A stretch of 47,421 nucleotides of DNA from an uncultured Lachnospiraceae bacterium (GCA_946632055.1 CAMPAR010000007.1:1-47421); one strand, 5' to 3'; positions 25,870-34,486 are shown, numbered from the stretch's first letter. A program made the numbers and translations. The notes: generated from the sequence alone by a model not told the origin.

Positions 25870-25941
25870 CATCTTTGTAATATCCCCGTAATAATTCCCA
25901 GAACTCCCCGATTGCCGGGGCTCAGGGACACCGCATTTTCC

Positions 25942-25970
25942 TTGACAGTTCAGGCACTTCGCGCTACACT
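25942..25970 (+). promoter_or_regulatory. Promoter of the antiporter-DUF5107-FAH operon
   Basis: TTGACA (25942-25947), 17 bases, TACACT (25965-25970), about 30 bases before the start codon. The stretch 25870-25941 between the two divergent promoters shows a short CCCCG/CGGGG dyad (25907-25921). Confidence 0.75.
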
Positions 25971-26004
25971 TGAAACAGTACTATTAACATTGTGAGGTCA
26001 GTTA

Positions 26005-27258
26005 ATGAAACTTGCTACCCTTGCCGAAAACGAAATCATTGTCACGCTGATCGCGCTCTCGCTTCTTCTGTTATCAGCGTACCTTTTCGGCACGCTTCTC
26101 GAGAAGCTGAAAGGTCCGCGTGTCGTGGGAGAAATACTGGGCGGAATGCTCTTCGGCGCCAGCTTTCTCTACATTTTCTTTCCGAACTTTATCAGCCGGA
26201 TTTTCCTCGGCTATCCGGAGGAGGGAAAGGTCCTCAACATTTTCTACCAGCTCGGCCTGATCTTCCTGATGTTCCTCTCCGGCTACAATACCGATATCCA
26301 GCTGAAGCGCTCCGGCCTTCCGACGATCGGCCTCGTCTTCGCCGGCGCGACCATCCTGCCGATGCTGGCGAGCATTCCCTTTTTCGGACTGTTCGAAAAG
26401 TACTACATCGGCACCATCGGGAACGTCACGGCCTACCGGATCGTCTTCGCGATCGGCGTCGCGATCACCTCGATTCCCGTCATTTCCAAGATTTTCTTCG
26501 ATATGGGGATCATGAACACGAAATTTGCGGCGACGGTCCTGACCGTATCGACCTTCCAGGATCTCGTGCTCTGGATTCTTCTGAACGCCGCCACGAGGAT
26601 CGCGCAGTCGGGCGAGGTACGGCTCGGCGAAATGATTCTGACCGTCTCCGTGACGCTCGGGCTCTTCGCCGTCATTCTCCTGATTTCAAAGCATGTCCGC
26701 GCGATCCGGAAGGAGCTCTCCGCGAGAATGTTCTATACCCTGAGCATCGCAGCGCTTCTTCTGGTCTGCGGGCTTCTGTATCTGGCCGGCATCAATCTCA
26801 TGTACTCGGCCTTCATCGTCGGATATCTCGTCCGGGCGCTTTTCGGCACCGAAGGCGCGGCAAAGGAACGGATGCACTATCTGGAGCACTTTTCGTTCTC
26901 CTTCTTCATTCCGGTCTATTTTGCGCTCGTCGGCATCCAGCTGAACGTCGTCCACGATTTTTCGTGGCTTCGCTTCCTGCTCTTCTTCGTAATCGCCTTC
27001 GGGCTTGAATTTGCGGGAACCTTCCTGCTTCTTCTGCCCGCGAAGCTCCGGATGAACACCAAAATCAATTTTGCCGTTACCATGAACGCACGCGGCGGCC
27101 CGGGGATCGTGCTGGCGACCGTCGCTTATTCCTATCAGATTATCAGCATCGAGTTCTTTACCGTGCTGATTCTGACGACCATGCTTTCCTCCATGACCGC
27201 CGGCTACTGGCTGCGGCTGCAGAAGAAAAGAGACGCTTCCGTTTTTGATCTACTCTGA
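26005..27258 (+). CDS. Cation:proton antiporter (CPA2, NhaP/KefB-like)
   Basis: 417 residues, about 12 hydrophobic segments, no signal peptide. Family features: LKGPRVVGEILGGMLFG in the second helix region, QLGLIFLMFLSGYNTDIQL, IGVAITSIPVISKIFFDMGI in the ion-pathway region, and late MNARGGPGIVLATVAYSY. There is no C-terminal TrkA-N domain, unlike KefB/KefC, so it is a minimal Na+(K+)/H+ exchanger of the Na_H_Exchanger family. The start follows GTGAGGTC. It heads an operon with a DUF5107-TPR protein and an FAH-family hydrolase; why these three are linked is not known. Confidence 0.9.
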   Translation: MKLATLAENEIIVTLIALSLLLLSAYLFGTLLEKLKGPRVVGEILGGMLFGASFLYIFFPNFISRIFLGYPEEGKVLNIFYQLGLIFLMFLSGYNTDIQLKRSGLPTIGLVFAGATILPMLASIPFFGLFEKYYIGTIGNVTAYRIVFAIGVAITSIPVISKIFFDMGIMNTKFAATVLTVSTFQDLVLWILLNAATRIAQSGEVRLGEMILTVSVTLGLFAVILLISKHVRAIRKELSARMFYTLSIAALLLVCGLLYLAGINLMYSAFIVGYLVRALFGTEGAAKERMHYLEHFSFSFFIPVYFALVGIQLNVVHDFSWLRFLLFFVIAFGLEFAGTFLLLLPAKLRMNTKINFAVTMNARGGPGIVLATVAYSYQIISIEFFTVLILTTMLSSMTAGYWLRLQKKRDASVFDLL

Positions 27259-27288
27259 CACCATTTTTTACACAGGAGGTCCCAAGAG

Positions 27289-30200
27289 ATGCATCGAGCC
27301 ACCGTATCCATTGAAACTATGCGCATCCCGACCTATCCGGTGCCCGCGCCGGAAATGCTTCCGATGTTCGCAGAATCCAGAAATCACCAGGGCACGACCG
27401 GCAATCCCTATCCAAACCGCGTCGTGCAGCAGATCACCCACGAGAAGGCCGAGGACCGCGAATACACCGCCGTCCGTCTGGAAAACGACTATATCCGCCT
27501 CATCGTCCTGCCGGAACTTGGCGGGCGAATTTTCGAAGCCTATGACAAGGTCAACGACTATCACTTCCTGTACCGCCAGCATGTGATCAAGCCCGCCATG
27601 ATCGGCGCCTACGGCTCCTGGATCTCGGGCGGACTGGAATTCAACTGGCCCTTCCATCACCGGCCCTCCACCTTCCTTCCGGTTGATTTCACAACCGAGC
27701 AGCGCTCCGACGGCGCCGTCGTCTGCTGGCTCTCGGAGTGCGATCCGACCGAGCGCACGAAGGGCATGGTGGGCATTGTCCTTCGCCCGGACAGAAGCTA
27801 TTTCGAAACGGCCGTGCGCATCACGAACCGTACCGAGCTCCGCCATCAGTTCCTCTGGTGGGAGAACGGCGCCGTGCGGATTCATGACAAGTACCGGATC
27901 ATTTTCCCGCCGGACGTGCACTGGGTGCATCATCATTACGACCGGAACCACATCTCGTTTCCTCTGGCAAAGGGGCGCTTCGGCTCGCAGAACTTCACGG
28001 AAGAAACCGATATCAGCTGGCTGAAGAACTCGCTCTCCTCGAATTCCTACTTCGCGGCGCCCTCCGAATATGAATTCTTCGGCGGATATGACTACGCTGC
28101 GGAATGCGGAACGATTCACGTGGCGGATCCCCACGTCTCTCCCGGCAAGAAAATGTTCACCTGGGGCATGGACAAGGCGGCCGACACCTGGGAAGAGCGG
28201 CTGACGGATTCGGACGGCAAATACTGTGAGCTGATGGCAGGCTCCTTCTCGGACGACCAGCCGGACTTCACCTGGATCGAGCCCTATGAAACGAAGGAAT
28301 TCTCCCAGTTCTGGTATCCGACGAGAAAAACCGGCTATGTGAATTTCGCGAATCTCGACGCGGCCCTTTCCGTGGACCGCGAGAGCGGCGTGCTCGTCCT
28401 GAACGCGACGAAACCGCTCGAGGGCGCCCGGATTTCGCTGTCCTTCGGAAAAACCGAGGTGCTTTCCGAAGGATTCTCTCTCGAGCCCTGCGAGGCGCTC
28501 GAGCTTCCCTTTGAAGCATCGAAGGCCCAGCTGAAAAAACCGTTCCGCGCCGTCGTCACAGACGCCGAAGGCGCGATGATCCTCGACTACACCGAGGATC
28601 TTGGTGAAGGTGTTCCCTGCCCCGCAGACAACCCCGGGATTCCGACGCCCGACCGGCTCACGACCGCGCAGGAGCTCTTCCTTGCTGGCGAGCATATCGA
28701 CCAGTACCGCGATCCGCATCTGAAGCCGGACCTCTATTACAGGGCCGCGCTCCGGATCGATCCCGAGTATCTGCCCGCCTTAAAGGGTCTCGCGGAGTAC
28801 GAATACCGGACCGCGCGCTACAAGGAAGCGGAGGAGCACCTCCTTTCGGCGCTTCAAATCGAAGGGCGCTATAACCAGAATCCGGCGGACGGCACCGCGA
28901 CTTATCTTCTCGGCCTTGTATATCTTCGCACCGGAAGGACGGAGGAAGCCTACCGCGCCTTCATGAAGTCCTCCTGGAGCGCGAATACCGCGTCCGCCGC
29001 GCTCACCAAGGCCGCTGCGATCGACGGGCAGCGCGGAGACTACAGGGAGATGCTCACACACGCGAGAGCCGCGATGAAAAAGGAGCGGGAAAATCCGGAG
29101 GCCTTCATCTCCCAGGCGGCTGCGACCGCCCGCATGAACGACCGGGAATCCGCGGAATTCCTGCTCTCCCGCGCGCTCGCGACCGATGCCCTCTTCCAGG
29201 AAGCGCGCTTTTTAAAGCTGTATTACCGGGGAGACGGCGTCGAATACTTCTATGATCCGGAGCGGCTGAATTCGAATCCCGCCGCCGCCTGCATCGACGC
29301 GGCCTTTGATTTCCTCGAGGCCGGACTGACAGACGAGGCGACGGCCATTCTCGAGGGCCTGCACGAATTCCGGGCGCCCTCCATGATGTCCCTCTATCTC
29401 CTGTCCGACCTGTACCGGAAGGCGGGGAAGAAGAAAAAGGCCGACGCGCTTCAGAAAAAAGCTTCCGCACTCCGCGTGCCGGAGATTTACCCCTACCGCC
29501 TGCAGGAGATTGAGGTCCTCCGGAACATGACGGACGCCGACCCCACGGACGCTTCCGCCTGGAATCTCCTCGGCTGCATTCTCTATGATAAGAAGCACTA
29601 CGAGGAAGCCGCATCGTGCTGGGAAAAGGCCGTGAAGGCGGATCCCGGCTTCTGCATCCCTGTGCGGAATCTCGCCGTATCCTTCTACAGTCATCTCGGG
29701 AAGAAGGAGGAAGCGCTGGAGCTCATGAAGAAGGCGCACGCACTCTTCCCGGAGCATGAACAGTATATCGTCGAAACCGCGTACCTCATGGCGGCGCTCG
29801 ACATTCCCGCCAAGGAGCGCGCCGCTTTCCTGGAGGAGCGCATCCGTCCCGAAAGCACCGACCATCTGTACCGCGAAATGATCTACGCCTGCCAGGCCGA
29901 CGGGCGTTATGATCTCGCACTCCAATATCTGTCCGCACACGAATTCGTTCCCGGAGAGGGCGGCGACAGCTTCGGCATCGACGCCTGGCTCTTCAGCCGG
30001 ACGGCAAAAGGCCGCCTCCTTCTTGGGGAGGGAAAAGCGGAAGAGGCCCTGAAGGAATTCGAAAAGGCGCTCGATTTCCCGGAGAACCTGCATGAGGGGC
30101 TGCACGGCGAAGCGCCCCTTGCGGAGGTCCTGTATTACACGGCCGAAGCGCGCTTAAGGCTCGGGGACGAGAAAGGCGCCCAGAGCCTCAGAGAGAAGAT

Positions 30201-30567
30201 CGCCGCGCTCGATATCGGCGCCCTGATGCTTCTTTCCGGGCGGCACCTCTTCTATGCCGCGAAGGTCCTGGAGCTTTCCGGAAAGGCGGAGGAAGCCCGC
30301 GTCTTCCTGACGGAGCGCCTGGATCTCGACGAAAAGCGCCGGAACGAGCCGGCTTATCCCGGACAGTTCCTGAAGGGCGGCCGTTTCTTCTACCAGTCCT
30401 TCATCGACGATCCAGCGGAAATGAAGGAAGCCGGCCTTCTCGAGGAAGAGGCCTGGTGTCTGCTGGCGCTCGGAAAGAAAGAGGAGGCGAAAGAATCCTT
30501 CCGCCGCTCCCTTTCCATCCAGCCGGACAATGTGCGCGCGGCCTTCGAGCTTCGCATGCTGAACTAA
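27289..30567 (+). CDS. DUF5107 domain protein with tetratricopeptide repeats
   Basis: 1092 residues, cytosolic. The N-terminal part (about 45-350) matches the DUF5107 pattern: YTAVRLENDYIRLIVLPELG, GRIFEAYDKVNDYHFLYRQH, SWISGGLEFNWPFHH, and FLWWENGAVRIHDKYRIIFP. This beta-rich fold resembles aldose-epimerase/galactose-mutarotase-like sugar binders. From about 480 to the end it is a TPR solenoid (for example FLAGEHIDQYRDPHLKPDLYYRAALRIDPEYLPALKGLAEYEYR, shown here as repeats near 490-535, and further repeats to residue 1085). AGGAGGTCCC precedes the ATG. Biochemical role is unknown; the family often sits in carbohydrate loci, and binding or processing of a glycoside is an inference. Confidence 0.88.
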   Translation: MHRATVSIETMRIPTYPVPAPEMLPMFAESRNHQGTTGNPYPNRVVQQITHEKAEDREYTAVRLENDYIRLIVLPELGGRIFEAYDKVNDYHFLYRQHVIKPAMIGAYGSWISGGLEFNWPFHHRPSTFLPVDFTTEQRSDGAVVCWLSECDPTERTKGMVGIVLRPDRSYFETAVRITNRTELRHQFLWWENGAVRIHDKYRIIFPPDVHWVHHHYDRNHISFPLAKGRFGSQNFTEETDISWLKNSLSSNSYFAAPSEYEFFGGYDYAAECGTIHVADPHVSPGKKMFTWGMDKAADTWEERLTDSDGKYCELMAGSFSDDQPDFTWIEPYETKEFSQFWYPTRKTGYVNFANLDAALSVDRESGVLVLNATKPLEGARISLSFGKTEVLSEGFSLEPCEALELPFEASKAQLKKPFRAVVTDAEGAMILDYTEDLGEGVPCPADNPGIPTPDRLTTAQELFLAGEHIDQYRDPHLKPDLYYRAALRIDPEYLPALKGLAEYEYRTARYKEAEEHLLSALQIEGRYNQNPADGTATYLLGLVYLRTGRTEEAYRAFMKSSWSANTASAALTKAAAIDGQRGDYREMLTHARAAMKKERENPEAFISQAAATARMNDRESAEFLLSRALATDALFQEARFLKLYYRGDGVEYFYDPERLNSNPAAACIDAAFDFLEAGLTDEATAILEGLHEFRAPSMMSLYLLSDLYRKAGKKKKADALQKKASALRVPEIYPYRLQEIEVLRNMTDADPTDASAWNLLGCILYDKKHYEEAASCWEKAVKADPGFCIPVRNLAVSFYSHLGKKEEALELMKKAHALFPEHEQYIVETAYLMAALDIPAKERAAFLEERIRPESTDHLYREMIYACQADGRYDLALQYLSAHEFVPGEGGDSFGIDAWLFSRTAKGRLLLGEGKAEEALKEFEKALDFPENLHEGLHGEAPLAEVLYYTAEARLRLGDEKGAQSLREKIAALDIGALMLLSGRHLFYAAKVLELSGKAEEARVFLTERLDLDEKRRNEPAYPGQFLKGGRFFYQSFIDDPAEMKEAGLLEEEAWCLLALGKKEEAKESFRRSLSIQPDNVRAAFELRMLN

Positions 30568-30579
30568 AAAGGAGACGCT

Positions 30580-31455
30580 ATGAAACTTGCACAAATTTTT
30601 GCTCAGAATACGGCTTTCCCTGCGGTTCTTTCCTCAGACGGAAAGAGCTATCACAGTTTTTCATCCCTCGGACTTCCGCAGGAAAATCTGATAGCGCTCG
30701 TGATGAACCACCCCGAAGAAGACATGAGAAAGCTTCGGGAAGCCGCAGCACGCCCCGGCACGCCGCTTGATGGCGCTCGTTTCCTCGCGCCGCTGAAGAA
30801 ACTCCCGCAGGACATGATCTGCCTCGGCATCAACTACATGGAGCACGCCGCGGAATCCGCCCGCTTCCACAAGGAGGACTGGGACGGAAAGCGCGAGCAG
30901 GCTGTGTATTTTTCGAAACGCATCCACGAAACCACCGATCCGGACGCGGACATCGATCCGCACAAAGGGCTGACCTCTGCGGTCGACTATGAAGCGGAGC
31001 TTGCGGTCGTGCTCGGAAAAGAGGCGAAAAATGTAAAAGCCGAAAGCGCAGCGGACTACGTTTTCGGCTATACGATCATTAACGACGTCTCCGCGAGGGA
31101 TGTCCAGAACGCTCACAAGCAGTGGTACTTCGGAAAGTCCCTCGACGGCTTCACGCCGATGGGGCCGGTTCTGGTCACGGCGGATGAATTTGAATTTCCG
31201 CCGAAGCTTGATATCGAGTCCCGCGTGAACGGGGAGGTCCGCCAGCACAGCAATACCGCGCAGCAGATTTTCAAGATCGACTATGTCCTGGAAGAGCTGA
31301 GCGCCGGGATGACGCTCGAGTGCGGCACGGTGATTGCGACCGGCACGCCCTCCGGCGTCGGCATGGGCTTTACGCCGCCAAGATACCTTCAGCGCGGCGA
31401 TACCGTCGAGTGTGAAATCGAAGGCATCGGCGTCTTACGAAACCGCCTCGGCTGA
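30580..31455 (+). CDS. Fumarylacetoacetate hydrolase-family protein
   Basis: 291 residues. The C-terminal FAH fold (about 85-291) shows CLGINYMEHAAES, DYEAELAVVLGK with metal ligands, GYTIINDVSARDVQ, GKSLDGFTPMGPVLV, and TGTPSGVGMGF. The family cleaves carbon-carbon bonds or decarboxylates/hydrates diketo acids, including 2-keto-3-deoxy sugar acid intermediates. AAAAAGGAGACGCT precedes the ATG, 12 bases after the DUF5107 gene. With a sugar-binder-like DUF5107 upstream, a sugar-acid breakdown role is plausible but not proven. The exact reaction is unassigned. Confidence 0.9.
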   Translation: MKLAQIFAQNTAFPAVLSSDGKSYHSFSSLGLPQENLIALVMNHPEEDMRKLREAAARPGTPLDGARFLAPLKKLPQDMICLGINYMEHAAESARFHKEDWDGKREQAVYFSKRIHETTDPDADIDPHKGLTSAVDYEAELAVVLGKEAKNVKAESAADYVFGYTIINDVSARDVQNAHKQWYFGKSLDGFTPMGPVLVTADEFEFPPKLDIESRVNGEVRQHSNTAQQIFKIDYVLEELSAGMTLECGTVIATGTPSGVGMGFTPPRYLQRGDTVECEIEGIGVLRNRLG

Positions 31456-31670
31456 ACTTGCACATGGGGACAGCTCTTCTGATAGTTTTTGGCCATGTGG
31501 CGGAAACCTGATTCAGGGCCCGAGAGCGTGCGTTGTCACCCTACTGATAAAAACCGTGCGCGGTGCGCCCCCACTCGTCTCCGACGATCTGTCTGTAGGT
31601 GTTGTACTTCAGATTGATTCTGGGCCATTTTTTTATTTCCTTAATCGATCGTTTATCATTAAGCAAAAGC
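31456..31670. other. Non-coding stretch with an inverted repeat and a possible gene remnant
   Basis: CACATGG and CCATGTG form a spaced inverted repeat at about 31461-31500. On the minus strand a frame between two stops (about 31557-31640) reads like a protein tail (INLKYNTYRQIVGDEWGRTA) without a start codon or ribosome site. This may be the eroded end of an inserted element. I cannot name the source. Confidence 0.3.
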
Positions 31671-33566
31671 TTACATCAGTCCCCTGATATCCGCGCGAAG
31701 GTCATTCTGTGCTTTCTCCGCCTCTGCCTTCTCCTTCGCAATCTGCTTTTCTCCGGCCTCCTGACTCACTTCCCTGTAATCAGGGCCGGAGACCTTGATC
31801 ATGCCCTCGGAAATCGCCGTCTTAATGCCGCTCATGAGAAGCATCGTCATCGCGCCGCAGTTCCGGCTGTTCACCTTCGGCAGCTGGTAGCGCTTACCGT
31901 CCGCTTCCGACGGGCGGTCGACAAGATCGATCCGGTCCTTCACCTGTTTTTCAAGGCCGGTCGCGTCAATCACTTTCTGGACATTTTCCGGCTCCGCCTT
32001 CATGCCGAAGGTTTCCTCAAAAAGCTTCACACTCTCGGAGATCCGGAAATCATAGACTTCGGCGAGCCGGCTTTTCATCTTCCGGTACTGTTCTTCCGCC
32101 TTCTTCCGGTCTTCTAAAGAAGTGTCTTTCTTATCCGAAGCCATACTCGACAAGCTCTTTATCGTCTTCATATACTGCTCGGCTTCCCTCCGGTCCATCA
32201 GAGCTTCGCTCATCCGGTAGGACATGCCCTTCACTCTCAGGATCTCCTTCCCGAGCACCAGCATCTGCTTCTCCTTGATCAGGTCGATCATGGAAGCGGT
32301 CTGGCCAATGGCGAGCGGCGTCAGTGCCGACTTGTCAATCCGGTCGATGGCCTCGAGGTTCATCAGCTTCGGAAGGATTTCCTTCTCCAGCGCGCCTGTC
32401 TTTTTCTTCTCTTTCTCTCCGGCGGCCGCTTCCTTTTCCGCGCGTGCGATTTCCTTATCGACTTTCAGCATTTTTTCACGCGCCTCGGCATGAGAAAGTG
32501 CATCCGGAACCCTGGTCATCAGCTGATAGACCTCCGTCCCCGCCAGGACCTTTTCCGTCTCTTTCACGGTCACCTGAGCGGTTTCAATCTGGGTTTTCGT
32601 GTTCTGGATATCATTCTTCAGCGTATTCGCTTCATCCTTCAGCTTCTCGATCCGTTCCTGAAGCTCCCGGTATTCGGTTCTCTCCCGGACAACTGCCTGA
32701 TATGCTTCCTGCTGCTTCAGATAGGACGCGGAGTGCCGGAATCCGAAGGCGCACAGGATCCGCCGGAAGAAATTCTTCTCCGCAGGTTTATCGGGAAGAA
32801 CCGGCTCCCCGCCCTTTTCCCGAAGCGTGTCTTCTTCCTTTTTCAGTTCTTGATTTTTCAGATCGAGGCCTTTGTTCTGCGCGGAAAGAAGCTGTTCCTT
32901 TTCCGCGAGAGTCGCCTTTCCCTTTTCAATCACGGACTGTTTCGAATCAAACAGGTTTTCTTCTTCCTTTGTATACGGATTCACCGCGATCGGCACGCAC
33001 CCGGGAGCCAGAATCGTCACGACCGTGCCTTTTTCGGCCGGATTCAGTCCGTGGAAGCCCTGCTTCACATTTTTCAGCTGAGCTCTTCCTTCCGCCTCCG
33101 AGAGGAAAAGAGAAAGATGCGCCGCCATAATGCTTCCGTAGCTTCTGCCCTTCTTCGACTGCTCCAGCTCGCGGAGCCGGTCGATGGTCGGATTGCGGAA
33201 AAATTCATCGGTATAGGAAACCGTCGTGCCGTCCGGCTTTGTAATATATATATGATTGCCCGTCTCGATCATGTCGTCAACCGAGGGCCAGGCGTCCATT
33301 CCGCCGCAGAGATTTCTCTTATGGAGCTCCTGAAGCGGCATCACCATGGCAATGCGCAGATTCTTCTGGCTCACCGGGTCGCTTCCGTAAAGGTAATCCA
33401 TCGTCTCTTCACCCTCCGGCTCCCTGAAGAGACCGGAGTCCCAGTTCGCCAGCATATAGTCCAGTTTATCTGTCAGCGCGCTCTTCTTCCCGGCATTGAT
33501 ATCATCCGAATCCAGCGGCGATTCAAATCGTAAAATCTCGTAATTCGTTTCCTTCTGGTCTGCCAT
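31671..33566 (-). CDS. Unrecognised 631-residue coiled-coil protein
   Basis: I do not recognise this gene. From ATG 33566 it has 631 residues with no signal peptide and no membrane segment. The first ~190 residues look globular (DKLDYMLANWDSGLFREPEG, NLCGGMDAWPSVDDMIETGN). Residues about 215-425 are a highly charged coiled coil, interrupted near 275 by a Cys- and Phe-containing patch (NFFRRILCAFGFRHSASYLK). The last 200 residues are helical and end in a Lys/Glu/Ala helix. AAAAGGAG lies seven bases before the ATG; a longer frame from 33650 would cross the promoter. It is monocistronic, beside palindromic repeats and a possible element remnant, which gives it an accessory-gene look. No defence, toxin or phage motif is visible. 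Confidence 0.8.
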   Translation of the reverse strand: MADQKETNYEILRFESPLDSDDINAGKKSALTDKLDYMLANWDSGLFREPEGEETMDYLYGSDPVSQKNLRIAMVMPLQELHKRNLCGGMDAWPSVDDMIETGNHIYITKPDGTTVSYTDEFFRNPTIDRLRELEQSKKGRSYGSIMAAHLSLFLSEAEGRAQLKNVKQGFHGLNPAEKGTVVTILAPGCVPIAVNPYTKEEENLFDSKQSVIEKGKATLAEKEQLLSAQNKGLDLKNQELKKEEDTLREKGGEPVLPDKPAEKNFFRRILCAFGFRHSASYLKQQEAYQAVVRERTEYRELQERIEKLKDEANTLKNDIQNTKTQIETAQVTVKETEKVLAGTEVYQLMTRVPDALSHAEAREKMLKVDKEIARAEKEAAAGEKEKKKTGALEKEILPKLMNLEAIDRIDKSALTPLAIGQTASMIDLIKEKQMLVLGKEILRVKGMSYRMSEALMDRREAEQYMKTIKSLSSMASDKKDTSLEDRKKAEEQYRKMKSRLAEVYDFRISESVKLFEETFGMKAEPENVQKVIDATGLEKQVKDRIDLVDRPSEADGKRYQLPKVNSRNCGAMTMLLMSGIKTAISEGMIKVSGPDYREVSQEAGEKQIAKEKAEAEKAQNDLRADIRGLM

Positions 33567-33629
33567 ATCAAACTCCTTTTCCCCGTATAAAATTCGCATC
33601 GGGCAGAATTTATTCATTCTATGGGAGAG

Positions 33630-33663
33630 ATCATAGCACGGGCTGTCCAACAGATGTCCAACA
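33630..33663 (-). promoter_or_regulatory. Promoter with twin direct repeats for the coiled-coil gene
   Basis: On the minus strand a TATGAT -10 box (33630-33635) has no TTGACA at the usual distance. Instead two exact TGTTGGACA copies (33655-33663 and 33644-33652) lie 11 bases apart, one helical turn, covering the -35 position. This is the layout expected for an activator site. Confidence 0.5.
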
Positions 33664-33681
33664 AACCGGGAGGAAATTCAG

Positions 33682-33774
33682 AAGACAGGGGGACGGTTCT
33701 TAAGACAGGGGGACGGTTCTTTTGTCTTGGTTGTTCCAAGACAAAAGAACCGTCCCCCTGTCTTCCCTGTCTTC
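33682..33774. repeat. Long perfect palindrome, copy 1
   Basis: A 29-base arm (33702-33730) is exactly complementary to 33736-33764 across a five-base loop. The core contains GACGGTTCTTTTGTC. The first 20 bases of the arm are also directly repeated immediately upstream (33682-33701), and GAAGACAG (33681-33688) pairs with CTGTCTTC (33767-33774). No U-run follows on either strand. A related palindrome lies at 35423-35478. Similar strings recur in many Firmicutes genomes as far as I recall; no function is assigned. Confidence 0.85.
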
Positions 33775-33795
33775 TTTCTGGATGCCGGCCGAAAC

Positions 33796-34251
33796 TCACC
33801 GCACCGGCTTGATGTTCAGGTTCACGCCGAGCTTATCCTCGCCGTCCACGATCGTCCAGCTTGAGCCGGGGTAGATGCCGAGCGTGCGGTTCGAGTCATA
33901 GCCGTCCGCAGCCAGCTCCTCGATGATCGCGTCCCGCTTGTCGCCGACTTCAAAGCCGATATGGTGGACGCCGTTGCCGTGCTTGTCGAGGAATTCCTGG
34001 AAGGAGCTCTCGCCGCCGGCCGGCTGATGCAGCTCGATCACGAAGCCGGGCATCTTAATGTCCGCCACGAGAAGATCGCAGGAAACCGGCTTTCCGCGGT
34101 AGGTGTAATGTTCGTTGCCTTCCAGATGTCTCTTCTGGATTTCCGGAACCTCGATACCGAACAGGTCTGCCCAGGCTTTCGCGGCGGTCTCGATATCGGC
34201 AACAACAATATTAATCTGAGCAAAGCCTTTCGGGTCTACGTGCGTGTTCAT
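33796..34251 (-). CDS. VOC-family (glyoxalase/dioxygenase-fold) protein
   Basis: 151 residues, two beta-alpha-beta-beta-beta modules. The first opens FAQINIVVADIETAAKAWAD followed by LFGI; the second begins GNGVHHIGFEVGDKRDAIIEEL. Candidate metal ligands lie in FAQINIVV (Gln), VIELHQP (Glu), and HHIGFEV (His). The length and layout resemble methylmalonyl-CoA epimerase, glyoxalase I and related enzymes. The activity is not deducible. AAAGGACAG precedes the ATG. It lies 235 bases downstream of the PD40 gene; that gap contains the tandem hairpin elements. Confidence 0.87.
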   Translation of the reverse strand: MNTHVDPKGFAQINIVVADIETAAKAWADLFGIEVPEIQKRHLEGNEHYTYRGKPVSCDLLVADIKMPGFVIELHQPAGGESSFQEFLDKHGNGVHHIGFEVGDKRDAIIEELAADGYDSNRTLGIYPGSSWTIVDGEDKLGVNLNIKPVR

Positions 34252-34288
34252 TTTATCTGTCCTTTCATCATAGTCTGCATTTTACTGC

Positions 34289-34374
34289 AACTCCGAGCCG
34301 AGGGTTATTGTGTTCCTTCTGAGGCGTATTGGGTCTACGCAGAAGAAGGAACACAATCTCGCAGGCGAGTTTTG
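34289..34374. repeat. Structured hairpin element, copy 1 of a tandem pair
   Basis: An 86-base unit with conserved ends (AACTCCGAGCCGAGGGTT at the left, CTCGCAGGCGAGTTTTG at the right). Its centre folds into a 13-bp stem (TTGTGTTCCTTCT with AGAAGGAACACAA), an internal loop, a 5-bp GCGTA/TACGC stem and a TTGGGTC loop. The right end forms CTCGC/GCGAG followed by TTTTG on the plus strand. Confidence 0.8.
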
Positions 34375-34392
34375 TTCTTGTCCCGCTGCCGT

Positions 34393-34479
34393 AACTCCGA
34401 GCCGAGGGTTATTGTATGTCCTCTGAAGTGTATTGGAACCTACACTGAAGAGGACATACAATCTCGCAGGCGAGTTTTG
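34393..34479. repeat. Structured hairpin element, copy 2 of a tandem pair
   Basis: An 87-base unit with the same ends as copy 1 but a different central stem: ATTGTATGTCCTCT pairs with AGAGGACATACAAT (14 bp), then GTGTA/TACAC, and a TTGGAACC loop. Changes in one arm are matched in the other, so the structure is conserved while the sequence is not. Copies are 18 bases apart and sit between the PD40 and VOC genes. Confidence 0.8.
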
Positions 34480-34486
34480 CCACAAA

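Noticed and set aside
27268-28719. A 483-residue minus-strand frame opposite the DUF5107 gene.
   Set aside because: Codon-mirror artefact; the plus strand shows the conserved DUF5107 pattern and a strong ribosome site.
33682-33774. The long palindrome as a rho-independent terminator.
   Set aside because: No run of T follows on either strand, and the arms are far longer and more perfect than ordinary terminators.
33650-33795. Short open frames across the palindromic repeat (for example 33621-33812 plus).
   Set aside because: They run through the repeat on both strands, have no ribosome site and no recognisable product.
34289-34479. Integron attC sites as an explanation for the tandem hairpins.
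   Set aside because: The conserved ends lack the RYYYAAC/GTTRRRY core pair, no integrase is in the window, and the repeats do not each follow a cassette gene.
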